A stretch of DNA of 64,000 bases from Castor canadensis (GCF_047511655.1 NC_133391.1:133456906-133520905); one strand, 5' to 3'. Shown: positions 49,046-60,924, counted from the first letter of the stretch. Notes: generated by a model not told the origin, from the letters alone. Program-made: numbers and translations.

Positions 49046-49589
49046 AGAGCTTGACCCCTCTTGGCTACATTTCCAAGGCCCCCGGTCAGTTTATGTCCCA
49101 CTGGGCTTAGCCAGTGGAAAGTTCTGGGGGAACTCACTGAGTGGGAGGAATGCAGCACCCCAGTGGCAGAAAGACCTCTTCATTACCCTGCTTTTCCCTG
49201 GCCAGTCTACTGCCACCAGCCTCTGCCAGGGAATTAGGACTCTGCTGTCCATCTCAAACTTTGGTCCTTCAGACTAGAGAGAGAAGTGACTTCCTCCTGC
49301 TACTAATCTTTGGGCTGCCTCACTGTCCTTTAGCTTTTCATTGTTTCCATCACCTACCTAAGTATGTGCACAACATAATTTTAACTAGCACAATGGTGTC
49401 ACCTTCCCGGTGGATACTGCTACAAGTATCTTCTCAAAAATATAACCACAGTATTTATACTGGGAGGGTTATGTACCTATGGTAACATAGAGTGGGACAT
49501 TTTGCTAAGTTCTTCTATCTTAAAAGATCTTTGAAAAGCTGGCTGCTCTTTCCTGGCTTTGGTTTATTGCCAAGCCTCTCAAAAATGCA

Positions 49590-50130
49590 TCTGTCTCTTA
49601 GTTATCCACTGCTTTCAGCATTTACTTCAAACTTGGGAACACACCCTTGTATGAGCTTAGAGTTTCTCACAGTGGGAAGAGTCCAGCTATGGCTTAGCTG
49701 CCTCATTGACTCAGGGTCTCATAGGGCTGCAATCAAGGTGTCAACTGGACTGTGAACTCATCCGAAGGTTTGAGTGTGGGAAACCCACTCCTGCTCTCAA
49801 AGCTCTTTCAGTTGTTGGCAGAATCTGTTCCTTTGAGGTTGTAGGACCAAGGCCCCTGTTTTCTTGCTGGCTGTTGGCTGTGGCTCCTATCAGCAACCAG
49901 AAGACCCTCTCACAAACATGGCAGCTTACATCTTCAAAGCCAGTGAAGAGTTCTTTCTCTATACTCCTATTTGAGGCAGAGTCTTCTTTGACAAAACATG
50001 ATTAACACAGTGATATCCCATTACCTTTGCCATACTCTTTCAGTTAGAAGCAAGTCACAGGCTCTACCAGCACTCATGAGGAGGGATTATACAAGGGCTT
50101 GACTCATTGGGGGTCACCTTATTGTGTTTA
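49590..50130 (-). mobile_element. Probable MaLR/LTR-type repeat
   Basis: 'gactcagggtctcatagggc', 'ggctgttggctgtggctcct', 'agttagaagcaagtcacagg', 'gaggagggattatacaaggg' are phrases of an old LTR family. Assignment is uncertain. Confidence 0.45.
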
Positions 50131-51202
50131 CTACGCCACCTATCGGTAAGAGATGGCCAGATAATGCCAGAACAAGTCTCCGGGCAAGGCTGATTTTTTT
50201 CAAGGTAACATGGAAGTGGCAAAGAGTAATTCTGGGGAGCCAAAAGGGGAAAAGAGGATGAGTTGGCTAATCTTTGATGGAAGAAATAGAAAGATCCAAG
50301 CTGGGGCAAGACAGAGGCTAAGACAGGTAGGTAGCAGGAATAGGGTCAGGCCTCTCTTCAAAGTATAGGTGGACAGGAACAGGAGCCAGGACCTGAACTG
50401 CCTCTGACATGAGTGACAGCAGAGGGACTAGCAAAAGATCAAGAGAGCTGGAGGGATGGGAACTACGGAGGTGATGCCAAGGAGGCAAGCTGAATGTATA
50501 AAAAAAGTATTCCAGATGAGAAAGGTGAAGACTCAGTTCCTTACTCTCCTTTCTGTCCCTCTACCCTACTAGCAGATTCAGAGAAGTCCTATGCTGCCCC
50601 CAGGATGAGGGGAATGGTGAGGAGTAAGACATTAACCAGATGCTCCTTGCTTTGCCCTGTGCAAAAGCAAGTGCTTTTGCAAGCAAGTGCTCCCAAGCTC
50701 ACTGTTCAATTTTCTGGCTTCATCTAGTCCTCATCTGCTGCCATCTCTTTAAAGTGGTTCACTGGGAATCTGAGATTGTGCAGACCGGTGAAGTTCACAG
50801 CATGGAGTGGCCTTCTTCCCACCTCTGATGGAGTTTTTCTTCTGCCTCCTTTAACATCTTTTTTTCAGATACTTTTACATTTTGTGGTTTCAGACTTTAC
50901 CAATAGGTGAAATCTCAAATTGTTATCTCCAGCTGTTAGTCCCCCAGGCAGGCACTTGTTAAAAAAGTAATAAGAGAACACATTTCTACTTTTCAGCCAT
51001 GCCACTTCCCAGCAGTGGCTCAGTTGAGGTGTAGATGGTCAAGTTCTGTTTTCATTTTACCATCTTCTCTTGTTTCTATAGTGTCTATGAGTCTTCCTTG
51101 GAATTAATGAGCAGTACAGAATTGTTCTCAAGCAGGATCATGGTAGGATGAATTATCCTTTTCTTTATATTCCTCATCCAAACTCCTGTGTCTGGATTAT
51201 TA
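50131..51202. other. Intergenic stretch, nothing recognised
   Basis: No gene or repeat signature supported. Confidence 0.45.
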
Positions 51203-51312
51203 TTTTTTTTTGAGATAGCATCTCACTATGTAATCTAGGCTGACCTCAACTTCATGATCCTCCTGCCTCTGCCTCCCAAGTGCTGTGATATATAGGGGTG
51301 AACCACCATGTC
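51203..51312 (-). mobile_element. B1 SINE
   Basis: 'ttttttttgagatagcatct', 'cactatgtaatctaggctga', 'gcctctgcctcccaagtgct'. Confidence 0.88.
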
Positions 51313-51474
51313 TTTTCAAACCCTGCACCCAAAAACCCCACCTGCCTCCCAACCTCCTATGACCTCCAACGTCACTCGGGTCAGGCTTGTCTCCTCTCTG
51401 ACCCCTTTCATAAGGTCCACCCAACCCCTCCCCTTGGACAGAAAAAAATCATAAAACAGAATGAGGTGAGAGAA

Positions 51475-51660
51475 TGAGCTTGGGAGGGTCAGACTGCCTG
51501 GTTTCAATATCCAATTCTATTTCTTATGGCTATGTGACATTGGGCAAATTGCTTCAATGTCATCAGCTACAAAATGGAAAATATAACATTTAAACCATAG
51601 GTTGCTTTAAGGAGTAGGTTAATATATGCAAAACACTTAAAACATTCCTGGCAAGAAGGT
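51475..51660 (-). mobile_element. MIR SINE
   Basis: 'gtcagactgcctggtttcaa', 'gctatgtgacattgggcaaa', 'caaaatggaaaatataacat'. Confidence 0.8.
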
Positions 51661-52250
51661 CACGTGATTAGAAAAGTAAGGAGTGAGGAACTACATCACC
51701 TATTTCTGTGCCATGGCTTGGTCATGTTACCATGTGTCATCAAACAGGAATGACTTGCTCATTGACCAATTTATTATTATTTTTTCAGTCATATAGAAAT
51801 ACAAATTATTATGAGTCTTGGAAAACAAGACTCCTATCTCTTCTAACAAATTGTATGTCATTCCTCAAGAGCCAGCTTAAGTCTCACTTCTGTGAAACTC
51901 TTTTCTGTTGCTCCAGCTGACACCAAGCTCTCATTTCTGGAATGTTCATATGGTAGGTCCACATTATAGAGGTTGATAGTGAATTACTTTTCAGGTCAGT
52001 ATGTTCTATCTGGGTCTCTAAGAGTCTCCTCAATGAATAGCTCGGAACTTCTCAGACTGAATTGGCAGGCAGAATTACAATAATCACTTTTAGTATTGAC
52101 AGAGCTAAATTGTAGGCTGTGCTATATAGTGAAGGTCAAATCCACCTAACTGCATTGGAAAATGCATTGCCTTTTCTTCAAGAAGTTGTACCCAAAGTCA
52201 CTCCACGCCAAGTAAGTCACCCACTTCTCTGGAAGAACGAGAATGGGGAC
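51661..52250. other. Intergenic stretch, nothing recognised
   Basis: No gene or repeat signature supported. Confidence 0.45.
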
Positions 52251-52254
52251 AGAA

Positions 52255-52500
52255 GAAGGCAGAGAAGTGTTACATAACAGTTGCTCAATTACCACTCCTG
52301 TGTTCTAATCACTGTCCATATATTAGCTTAATTCTACCATAGAACAACCTTTATGAAATAGCTGGTGTTAACACTGTCATTTTACACATGAGGAAACTGA
52401 GGCACCCAGCCCATGCCACCAATAAATGCTAAAGCTGGGATTTAAACCCAGTCTGGCTTCAGAGTTTATGCTTTTAACCACCATCTTATGCTGCCCTGAT
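52255..52500 (+). mobile_element. MIR SINE
   Basis: 'cattttacacatgaggaaac', 'tgaggcacccagcccatg', 'gctgggatttaaacccagtc'. A near full-length copy. Confidence 0.9.
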
Positions 52501-52649
52501 TCCATTTCAAGGGCAGCTGAGTCAGTAGAAAGGAGATTGTGAGAGTTCAAAAGCTGGATGAAAACCAGCCCTGATAATATCCACTCAAGGGAGGTTCTCT
52601 AAGGAACAGTTTGTGCTTAGAGAGTCATTAGAAAAGGTTCAACAACAAT

Positions 52650-52765
52650 TTTCCTTTTTCTTTTTGAGACAGACTCTCACTAAGTAACCCAGTTTGCCCT
52701 CAAACTCTCAATTCCCTGCCTCAGCTTCCTGGGTGCTGGGAGTACAGGATCACCCCCATCTTATA
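52650..52765 (-). mobile_element. B1 SINE
   Basis: 'ctttttgagacagactctca', 'ctaagtaacccagtttgccc', 'cttcctgggtgctgggagta'. Confidence 0.85.
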
Positions 52766-53004
52766 AGTCTCCTTTTTAATGAAATTCTCAGAGACCATCA
52801 GAAACATTGCAAAAGAATAAATTAAACCCTGCTATGTGTATATGGAAAGAATTCTGCTTGTTCAACTGTAAGTATTACTGCAAGTAATGCTGAAATCATT
52901 TTTAGCATAGTATCTAGTAGTTTATATAAAAATAAAGTGGTTCATATGTGACCAAAAAATATCCAACTCTGATTCTTCTGTTGCTAATGTGATTAAAATG
53001 GCAA

Positions 53005-53102
53005 TTTTTTATGTATTTGTTTAGGCAGTTCTAGGGTTTGAACTCAGGGCCTCATGGTTATTGGGTAGGGACTCTACTGCTTAAGCCATTCCACCAGCCC
53101 CA
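53005..53102 (-). mobile_element. ID-type SINE
   Basis: 'ggcagttctagggtttgaac', 'tcagggcctcatggttattg', 'aagccattccaccagcccca'. Confidence 0.85.
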
Positions 53103-53554
53103 ACTGCAATTTTTTCTATAATGGAAATATAAAAACATTTTCCTCCATTGTTTTACAAGAAAGGATTAAAGGTTAAAATCCTGTCCAAATAGTAATTATA
53201 TTTGATCTCATAACTTTATATTACATTTCTGTGATCAATTTTAGTATAAATCTTAAGTAGGAAGAAAAAAAAACCCAATGTCTCTTGGTTATTTTGTCTG
53301 CTTACCACTAGAGGACACTATCTTTTCTTTTATCTGCAAAAACCAAGCCCTAAGGATTCTGTTTCCCATGTGTTTAACTCAGGGAGAGACCAGATCTGAA
53401 GGGCTGTTACATTCTGTCTCAGGCTCATTATCATGAAATCATTTGAAGTAGAAATTTCAGATCAATTCCATTGATCTGTTTTACTTTGGGATGACCATTA
53501 CTGACTCAGGGCTACTGGGGTTAGCTTCTGTATTGGTGCTTTGTGTACCTTAAC
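53103..53554. other. Intergenic stretch, nothing recognised
   Basis: AT-rich, no signature. Confidence 0.45.
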
Positions 53555-53665
53555 AGGAAATCTACAGCATGGCTTTCATTTCATGGGTGAGGAAACTGGA
53601 GCTCAGGAAGTCATAGAACTACCTGAATATCACACAATTGCACAAAGACTAAATCAGACTATGAT
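53555..53665 (+). mobile_element. MIR SINE fragment
   Basis: 'catttcatgggtgaggaaac', 'tggagctcaggaagtcatag'. Confidence 0.6.
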
Positions 53666-53814
53666 CCTAGACCCAGATCAGGATCCTAGTCAGACTGTGA
53701 TCCTAGATCAGGATGGGTGAGTAAAAAAGGGACAAATTTCCATTGATTCCACTAGCTGATTTCCTGACCCAAGAAGAGTACATTTGGCTTCCTCTTGATG
53801 ATGGGGGGTTAAAA

Positions 53815-54125
53815 GGAGTTGAGCTAGACAGCGGCTTATGCCTGTAATCCCAGCTACTTGGGAGGCAGAGATTGGGAGGATTGATGTTCAAGGCCAGCCA
53901 AGACAGAAAGTCCAACATTTCAACTCACAAAATGCTGGGCAAGGTGGCAAGTGCAAGTCATCCTAGCTGCACAGGAAGCATAAATAGGAGGATTGCAGTC
54001 TAAGCCAGCCAGGGCATTAAAAACGATACCCTATTTGAAAGTAATCAAAGCAAAAAGTGCTGGGCATTTGTCTCAAATGGTACAGTGCCTGCCTGGCCAG
54101 CACAAGGCCCTGAGTTTAACCCCCA
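53815..54125 (+). mobile_element. Trimeric B1-B1'-ID composite SINE
   Basis: Left 'cggcttatgcctgtaatccc', middle 'ctgggcaaggtggcaagtgc' with 'ggaagcataaataggaggat', right ID 'tgtctcaaatggtacagtgc' and 'caaggccctgagtttaaccc'. Confidence 0.85.
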
Positions 54126-55570
54126 TGAGTTTAAAGCTATCAAAGGAGTTAAAAATAAATAATAGCAGTAACTCCAAATGTAATTTATAGCTAAATAGAT
54201 TCTAGCAAAATAGTTATCAATGTGCTAGAACCTTGTTTTAAAATTTCACTACATCCAATTTGTTCCCACTTTTTTACTTGAATGTAATTAGTGGGATCAT
54301 TTAAGGAGCTAGATATAATAAAACAGCTTACTTAACAAAGGAGCTGTGTTTCTTGCCTTAGACCTTATCAGCCAACATTTCTTATATGATCAAAATATAA
54401 GTGAATGTGCATAGGAAGGGGCTATTTTTCATGTAATGCCTACGGAGTCTCAATGGGGTGTTCTCTGATATGAAATTATGCTATAGCTCTTCCCATAGTT
54501 CACAAACATGGCCACATTTGGCCAGGATGTACATTCAATTTATCCCACACACTAAATATAACTCCACTGAAATCAATTGGCCATGCACTGTGTGCTGCCA
54601 TTGTTAGTATCAGTTCTAGTGTTATTCTGAGACTGAATCTGCTCACTAAAACCATCATGAGGTCAAGTTACTCATTCCCAATCCTGTGTTTCCTGGTCTA
54701 GGGCTATTTAATAAGTTACTTATTATATATTTTTTAAGTTACTATATTTTTATAGTATTTTTATATGAGATGAAAAATAAAATTTCAGTCCTGATATACC
54801 AAATACATGTAGAAAAGCCATCCAAATTCATGCTGTGTGAAACATATTCTACCCAAAACTATTTAAACATTAATCTTTAAGGTTTTGAATTAAAAAACAC
54901 ATTGTCTATCACTGTGTATACAGGATAAAGAATGATATTTTTGAACTGTAAATTTAGCCTATTTATTAAGACTGTGAATGGCTAGGCATAGAGCTAATTT
55001 TTGTTTAAATCTAAAGGGAAAAAGGACATGAGAATTTTATATATTCTACATTTATTCCAAACACTCATTTTGATTGAATTAGAAATCAGGCATTTTCAAT
55101 CTGGAAATATCTTTGATTGGCACCATGCATTTTAATTCCTCCCTCTCCTCTCAGATCTCAGAGCAGCTGTTTTCTCCAAAAGAGACTGTTAATGTAGATT
55201 TATCTTTTTAATTGCTACTTTATTCTAATGGCAAGTAAGTTAGCTAGTTCCATTAGCTGCAAAGCCTACATGAGAGCCACACCGTACAAAGATTTTAAAC
55301 TCAGTAGGATATCAGTGCATGTGAGGCAGATGGAGCGATGGTTCATTTACTGATTTCCTAGGTTTTGGGCCTCTGTCCTGGACCTTCCATTTATTCTTAT
55401 TCAAGCCAACATTTGTGTTTGACAGAAGATCCAAATCACAGCTGATCAGGTGACTCAGAGCTTTCATTCTGATAAGATTATAACATGAAAAAGCTCAGTT
55501 ACTCTGGGGAAATCTACATCCATTTTTAAAGCTTCAAATTCAATTGTCATAAGTGTATAGGGCAACAAAG
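54126..55570. other. Repeat-free AT-rich intergenic stretch
   Basis: About 1.4 kb with no recognisable repeat in an otherwise repeat-dense region, including an AP-1 consensus TGACTCA at 55451-55457 and a nearby GATAAG at about 55471-55476. Candidate distal regulatory DNA; not proven. Confidence 0.4.
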
Positions 55571-55574
55571 TTTA

Positions 55575-56050
55575 CCCCTACCTCCTTAGGGTTATTTGGC
55601 TGGCTCTGAGAATTAAATTGACATAAGGCAGATCAACAGGAGAAAAGCATACAAATGCAATATGAGTTATCACATGGCATGGGAGCCCTCCTAAGGAAAT
55701 GAAATCCCAAGGACACAGACAGAGCTGATTACTTATGTACTGAATTGGGCAGGGAGTAGCATATTATAAAGCAAAGAGATGTGAGCTAGGGCAGGAAGTT
55801 GAACATAGAAGTGACCAGGCAGACAAGAGTTGAACAAGGCTCATTTGTATAGATTCCTTTGGCTTCAACTTCCCATCCTTGGTAAGAATGCTACTTTCTT
55901 TCTGGTGTAGGGAAAGGCATCTCTCACATGGAAATTTCATCTCCTGCTTTTAAGAAACAGATCAGCATGATCTGCTTATACCTGCTGTTTTTCAAGTGCC
56001 TTTAGTTCAATATAGCCAAAATATCATATTTTAGAGTGGTATATTCTTGA
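55575..56050. mobile_element. Old LTR-like repeat, second copy
   Basis: 'taaattgacataaggcagat', 'caacaggagaaaagcataca', 'catggcatgggagccctcct' and 'aggaagttgaacatagaagt' correspond in order to the repeat at 47.64-48.5 kb. Likely an LTR family I cannot name. Confidence 0.45.
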
Positions 56051-56094
56051 TTCCTTCCTTCTAATGGATTAAAATGTGAATAAATGAGTATAAT

Positions 56095-56265
56095 TTTAAT
56101 TATTTATTTTGAGATGATTATATATTCACATGCAATTATAAGAAATAATACAGAGATCTCCTGAATCCTTCACCCCGTTACCCTCAACACTAACATTTTA
56201 CAAAAATATTGTACAACATTGCAACCAGGATATTGACACTAATGTAGTCAATGAATACCATTTTC
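56095..56265 (+). mobile_element. L1 (L1M-type) 3' UTR fragment
   Basis: 'tttgagatgattatatattc', 'agaaataatacagagatctc', 'caaccaggatattgacacta' are old L1 3' UTR phrases. Confidence 0.75.
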
Positions 56266-56449
56266 TAGGAAAGTCATACTCTACTGAATCAGACCAGATG
56301 TCTTCAGCTAGCATCTGTCAGTGGCATCAAGAATACTTGTGGAGAATAATAGTTTCTCTGACACCATCCTTAAAATTCAGTCTATACCCAAAGGGTGCAC
56401 ATATAATTCTTACCTGCTGAACACGTTCATCTCTGCCTTTGTACAGCCT

Positions 56450-56780
56450 GTCTCCATTCTCCTCTTCCCTGCTTTGTGCCCTAGGAGGCTGGCTTCTATG
56501 GGTTGCACCCCAGGTCACCCTGAGATGTCAGTGGCTCCTGATGGCCAGCTTTCTCCATGGAGAGTGCTTGCTCCAAGGGCCTACACCACTCTCTGCCTTC
56601 ATCCCTTCAAGCCTAGGGGTGGGAGGTCCTGTATAGTACCTATTGGTGCCTCTCACTCCAACCACAATTCTGTAGAGAATTCCTTTAAGCTGGTTTCTGT
56701 CACTTTTCCTCAAACATGTCATCTGTTTTCTCTAAGACCTCAACCAATACATTCAGTGAGCCCTGACTGACCACTACCAT
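56450..56780 (+). mobile_element. Unassigned old dispersed repeat
   Basis: 'aggaggctggcttctatggg', 'ccttcaagcctaggggtggg', 'tgtcatctgttttctctaag' match a common old mammalian repeat whose name I cannot fix. This undercuts the overlapping 149-codon frame. Confidence 0.4.
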
Positions 56781-58000
56781 CGTTCTAGATTCCTTCTCTC
56801 CCTTGACTTTATGGACACTGCTGTCTCTGAATTTTCTTCTCACAGATGGAGGGAGTTTGGTCAAGGATGAAGCCCAGCAAACATCAGCATTTAAAAGGAG
56901 ACCCAGGGTAATGATGAGAATAGACAATACGAGGGAGGCCCCAGGTTTCTCAAACTCTAATTTCTACTTTGTTAGCTCCTAGAAGCTTCATTCTGGAGGC
57001 CCACAGGATCCTCAAGCCAAACACTATATGGAAAAAGCTGGACACGCTGCCCATACCTGTCTTTAGGAATAAAGGACTTAACTACCCACAGCTGTAAACA
57101 GCCTTAGTGGGATTGCCCTCTCCACAGTATCCCTAGCTGAAAATAATGGCCTTAGAGCCACATATCCCCCCAGGAAGTCTGCACCAGGGACCAACCAGAC
57201 AGTCAGACAGAAAAGCCTGACCCCCCTCAGCCCAACACGGGACAACTCTTATTCTTTATTTGCTACCACATAATAAACGATGACAAAACTACCACTTAAA
57301 TAGGAGATCTTGGGTCAGGTTGTCTCAGGGCTTCTCACAGCATGGCAGTGAAGTCATCAACCCTGAAGAGGTTGGAGGGTCCCCTTTGCTGTTCAGCCTC
57401 CTTTCTACCTGGCTTTTTCCACAGGGCTGCTCACATCGTGGCAATAGCTGCTATGAGCAAATCCCAATTTTCTATGGAAAGTGGACTTCCTTAATGATTT
57501 CAGCTCTATGCTATCACTTTGTTGCTTACTTGCAGTTATTAGAATAATTACTGCCTACTGTTAAAACATAAAGACTTCCTAGCCTTAAAATTCTGTCACT
57601 TTCAGTGATTTTTATAAAGTTTTAGCTTCATACCCGTTTTATGGCTTTCTCCTCCTCTCTTCCTCTGCTCCCTACCCCAGCAGCAAAAGAGCTCGTAGAC
57701 TGTGGTTACATATACACCTGTCATCCCACTCATCCCCTGCTGGTAATGGCCAGGGAAGAGAGAAATGAGAAGAAATGCCCTTGTGAGACTGTGTACTTGG
57801 TGTGGACAGTTGGAGATGGACATTATCTGACTGATTTTCTCCTAAGCAGCAACTCTAGCAGCTGGGAGTTATTTGTGAGAGATTTTCAGCTGCACGTCCA
57901 GCCTATGAGTCGATGTCTTATATCTACTTCCTTAGATATATACCTGCATGAACCAGGTTTATTAGGCACCCTACACCTTCATCTCATTTAATCTTCAAAA
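56781..58000. other. Intergenic stretch, nothing firm
   Basis: Short overlapping open frames; part of 57.0-57.5 kb looks LTR-like ('ctcagggcttctcacagcat') but could not be assigned. Confidence 0.4.
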
Positions 58001-58200
58001 CAACTAGATGTATATTGTATACATGTGTTAAAATATCGTGCTGTGTTTCAAATATATGTGCAGTTATACTGTGTGTGAATCAAACATTTTTAAATGTTTG
58101 AGGTGATTTGATCATTCTGTACTGTTTATGTATCAAGTTATACCATACCCCACTAATTTATATAATTAAAATAATAATGATAATGAAAACAAAAACCTCC
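58001..58200 (+). mobile_element. L1 3' end with A-rich tail
   Basis: 'gtatacatgtgttaaaatat', 'cgtgctgtgtttcaaatata' then an A-rich 'aattaaaataataatgataa' tail, the usual L1 3' end order. Confidence 0.6.
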
Positions 58201-58204
58201 CCCA

Positions 58205-58385
58205 AGTCAAGGATGTGTATTAAGAACTGTAAGTGTCCCCATTCTGCAGATGAGGAAACCAAAGCACAGAGGGGATGAGAAACTGACCAGATTAGAAAGT
58301 GGCAAAGTTGGAACTCAAACCCTTGTCTGTCTACATTTGTTTTCTTTCAAAGTCTGCATTCCTAATCCCTCTGTTCTTGGCCATG
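58205..58385 (+). mobile_element. MIR SINE
   Basis: 'attctgcagatgaggaaacc', 'aaagttggaactcaaaccct', 'gtctgcattcctaatccctc'. Confidence 0.85.
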
Positions 58386-59214
58386 AAGGTTCAGTCTTTG
58401 GAGGTTTCTTATTTTGTCCTTGTTCCAGGGATAAAGTTGATTTATGGACTTAGCAACAATAGAGTCTGTCTAGACTTTGCTGGCAAATTAAAAAATCAGT
58501 TTCACAAGAAATTAATTAATTGTATCTCATTAATAGCAACAGAAAATTAAGGCCACATTGAGTTTTCTAGGGCTTTGAAATGTTAATTGGAGACTTGGAG
58601 GATGTTGAGCTTATAGAACAAGAGAGGGAGGAATCCGGCTTGTGGGGGAGCCGGGTTTCAGGGGCACTGCATATGTCTGTGTAGAAGATCCCAGCAGCAA
58701 GGAGCAGTGGCAGCAAGGACAGTGACTAGGGCAGTCTCATCTACCCCAACCCACTGTGGGAGAAGAGGAGATCCAACACCCTCACTGGCCATTCAGCGAG
58801 TCTGCACTTTTCATCGTCCTCATGAATACACTGAGCTTAAATTGAGCCCCTGGTGACTTCTACCGTTCAAATTGGAAAATCATTTGCAATGCATGGAAAG
58901 CCAGCAAGACACTCAGAAAAACAAAACCAAAAAATGTTTGTGCTTGTTACATTTGATAGTCTCATAGCTAGTTGGGAGAATTAGTCCTGAAAATTGGAAC
59001 AAATAGAGATGGAATCCAGTCTTCAAAAGAGTGAAACCACTTCTGCAGTGAAAATGTGGCATCACATGCAGACCCAGTCGGGACTTTACTCTTTGTAGAA
59101 TGTTTTAAGCTTGTATATACAGTTCCCTTACTGAGTACAAAACAAAGAAATAAGAAGGAAAGATACTAAAATCCCAATCATATAGTCACTTTCAATGTTA
59201 AAAAATACAATTTG
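58386..59214. other. Intergenic stretch, nothing recognised
   Basis: No gene or repeat signature supported. Confidence 0.45.
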
Positions 59215-59409
59215 AAATAAGCTCACACCTGTGGTCCCAGCTATGAGGGAGGCCATCAGCAGGAGGATCAAGGTCTGAGGCCAGCCCCAGGTTAAAACAG
59301 AAGACCCTACCTGAAAACTACCTAAAAGTAGGAAAGGGCTGGGAGTGTGGCTCAAGTGGTAGGCTCAAGCCTGCCTAGCAAGCTGCAGATCCTGAGTTCA
59401 AACCCCTGT
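59215..59409 (+). mobile_element. B1-ID composite SINE
   Basis: B1-like 'aagctcacacctgtggtccc' and 'gaggccagccccaggttaaa', then ID 'gggctgggagtgtggctcaa' and 'gatcctgagttcaaacccct'. The usual A-rich tail is replaced by the CA-rich satellite that follows. Confidence 0.8.
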
Positions 59410-60487
59410 CACACACACACACACACACACACACACCATATACACACCACACACTACACACACACGCACTACACACACACCACACACACCACACACACCA
59501 CACACACACCACACACACCACACACACACACACACCACACACACACTACATACACACACTACACACACACACTACACACTACACATACACACTATACACA
59601 CACACTACACCCCCACTACTCACACTCTACACACACACCACACACACACTACTCACACACTACCACACACCACTCACACACTACACACACTATGCACACA
59701 CTCTACACACACTACACACACACACTACACACACTACACACACATACCACACTCACACACCACACACACTACACACACACACTACACACACACACTACAC
59801 ACACACTACTCACACTCTACACACACACCACACACACTACACCCACACCCATGCACACTACACACACACCACACACACTACTCACACACTACCACACACC
59901 ACTCACACACTACACACACTATGCACACACTACGCACACACCACACACACACTACACCACACCCATGCACACTACACACACCACACACACACTACTCACA
60001 CACTACCACACACCACTCACACACTACACACACTACGCACACACTACACACACACCACACACACACTACACATACACTACACACACTACACACACACTGC
60101 TCACACTCAACACACACACACTACACACACTATGCACACACTACACACACACCACTCACACACTACACACACTATGCACACACTACACACACACTACACA
60201 CATACCACACTCACACACACCACACACACTACACACACTACACACACACACTACACACACACTACACAGACACTACTCACACTCTACATACACACCACAC
60301 ACACACCCATGCACACTACACACACACTACACACACACTGCACACATACCGCACACACACTACACACACACTACATACACACACACTACACACATACCAC
60401 ACTCACACACACCACACACACGCATTACACACACAATACACACACACTAAATACACTCACACTACACACACACTGCACACACACACT

Positions 60488-60516
<29 letters not shown>
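59410..60516 (+). repeat. 1.1 kb CA-rich satellite with higher-order structure
   Basis: About 1,107 bases built from CA dinucleotides with interspersed CTAC, CTC and CATG variants, and almost no G on the plus strand. A variant-rich block starting 'actactcacacactacc' recurs at 59648, 59877 and 59991 (spacings 229 and 114), so a higher-order unit of about 114 bases is present. The Thr-His-rich open frames across it are a consequence of the CA pattern. Confidence 0.95.
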
Positions 60517-60518
<2 letters not shown>

Positions 60519-60523
60519 CTGAG

Positions 60524-60655
60524 CTGGGCGTGCTGTTGCACATTTGTAATATCAGGAGAATCACAAGTTCCAGGACAACTTGTGTTACATACGAAGTTCT
60601 ATGTCAGCCTGGGCTGTATAGTGAGACCTTATCTAAAAATGTCAGTTAAAAAAAC
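60524..60655 (+). mobile_element. B1 SINE
   Basis: 'gagctgggcgtgctgttgca', 'catttgtaatatcaggagaa', 'gtcagcctgggctgtatagt', A-rich tail. Confidence 0.85.
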
Positions 60656-60924
60656 AATACTGTTCTTTCTTCTCTACGTCAATAAATTATAACTTGCCAC
60701 AATTCTGGATCATCACTAAAATCATATTCAAACAAAAACTTATCAATATGGAAATATGCCCACTGAAATTAAGGGTGGTATTCTGTATACCTTTTGTAAC
60801 TTGCTTTTCCTCCTTAATTTTATTGAGCATTCCTCCTCCAATATTTTTCTAGAACATATGATTTTCGTTGGTAGTACAGGACTTTATAATATAGATAGAG
60901 TTCAGTTTAACAAACCTGTAAATT
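60656..60924. other. Short intergenic stretch, nothing recognised
   Basis: AT-rich, no signature. Confidence 0.45.

Noticed and set aside
56321..56770. 149-codon plus-strand open frame
   Set aside because: It overlaps old dispersed repeats and shows no recognisable protein features.
59410..60516. Array resembling direct repeats of a CRISPR locus
   Set aside because: No unique spacers of constant length, the genome is mammalian, and the array is a CA-type satellite.
59347..60692. Thr-His repeat proteins of 186-367 codons
   Set aside because: They arise from CA-rich repeat DNA lacking stop codons in several frames. No start context or domain supports a gene.
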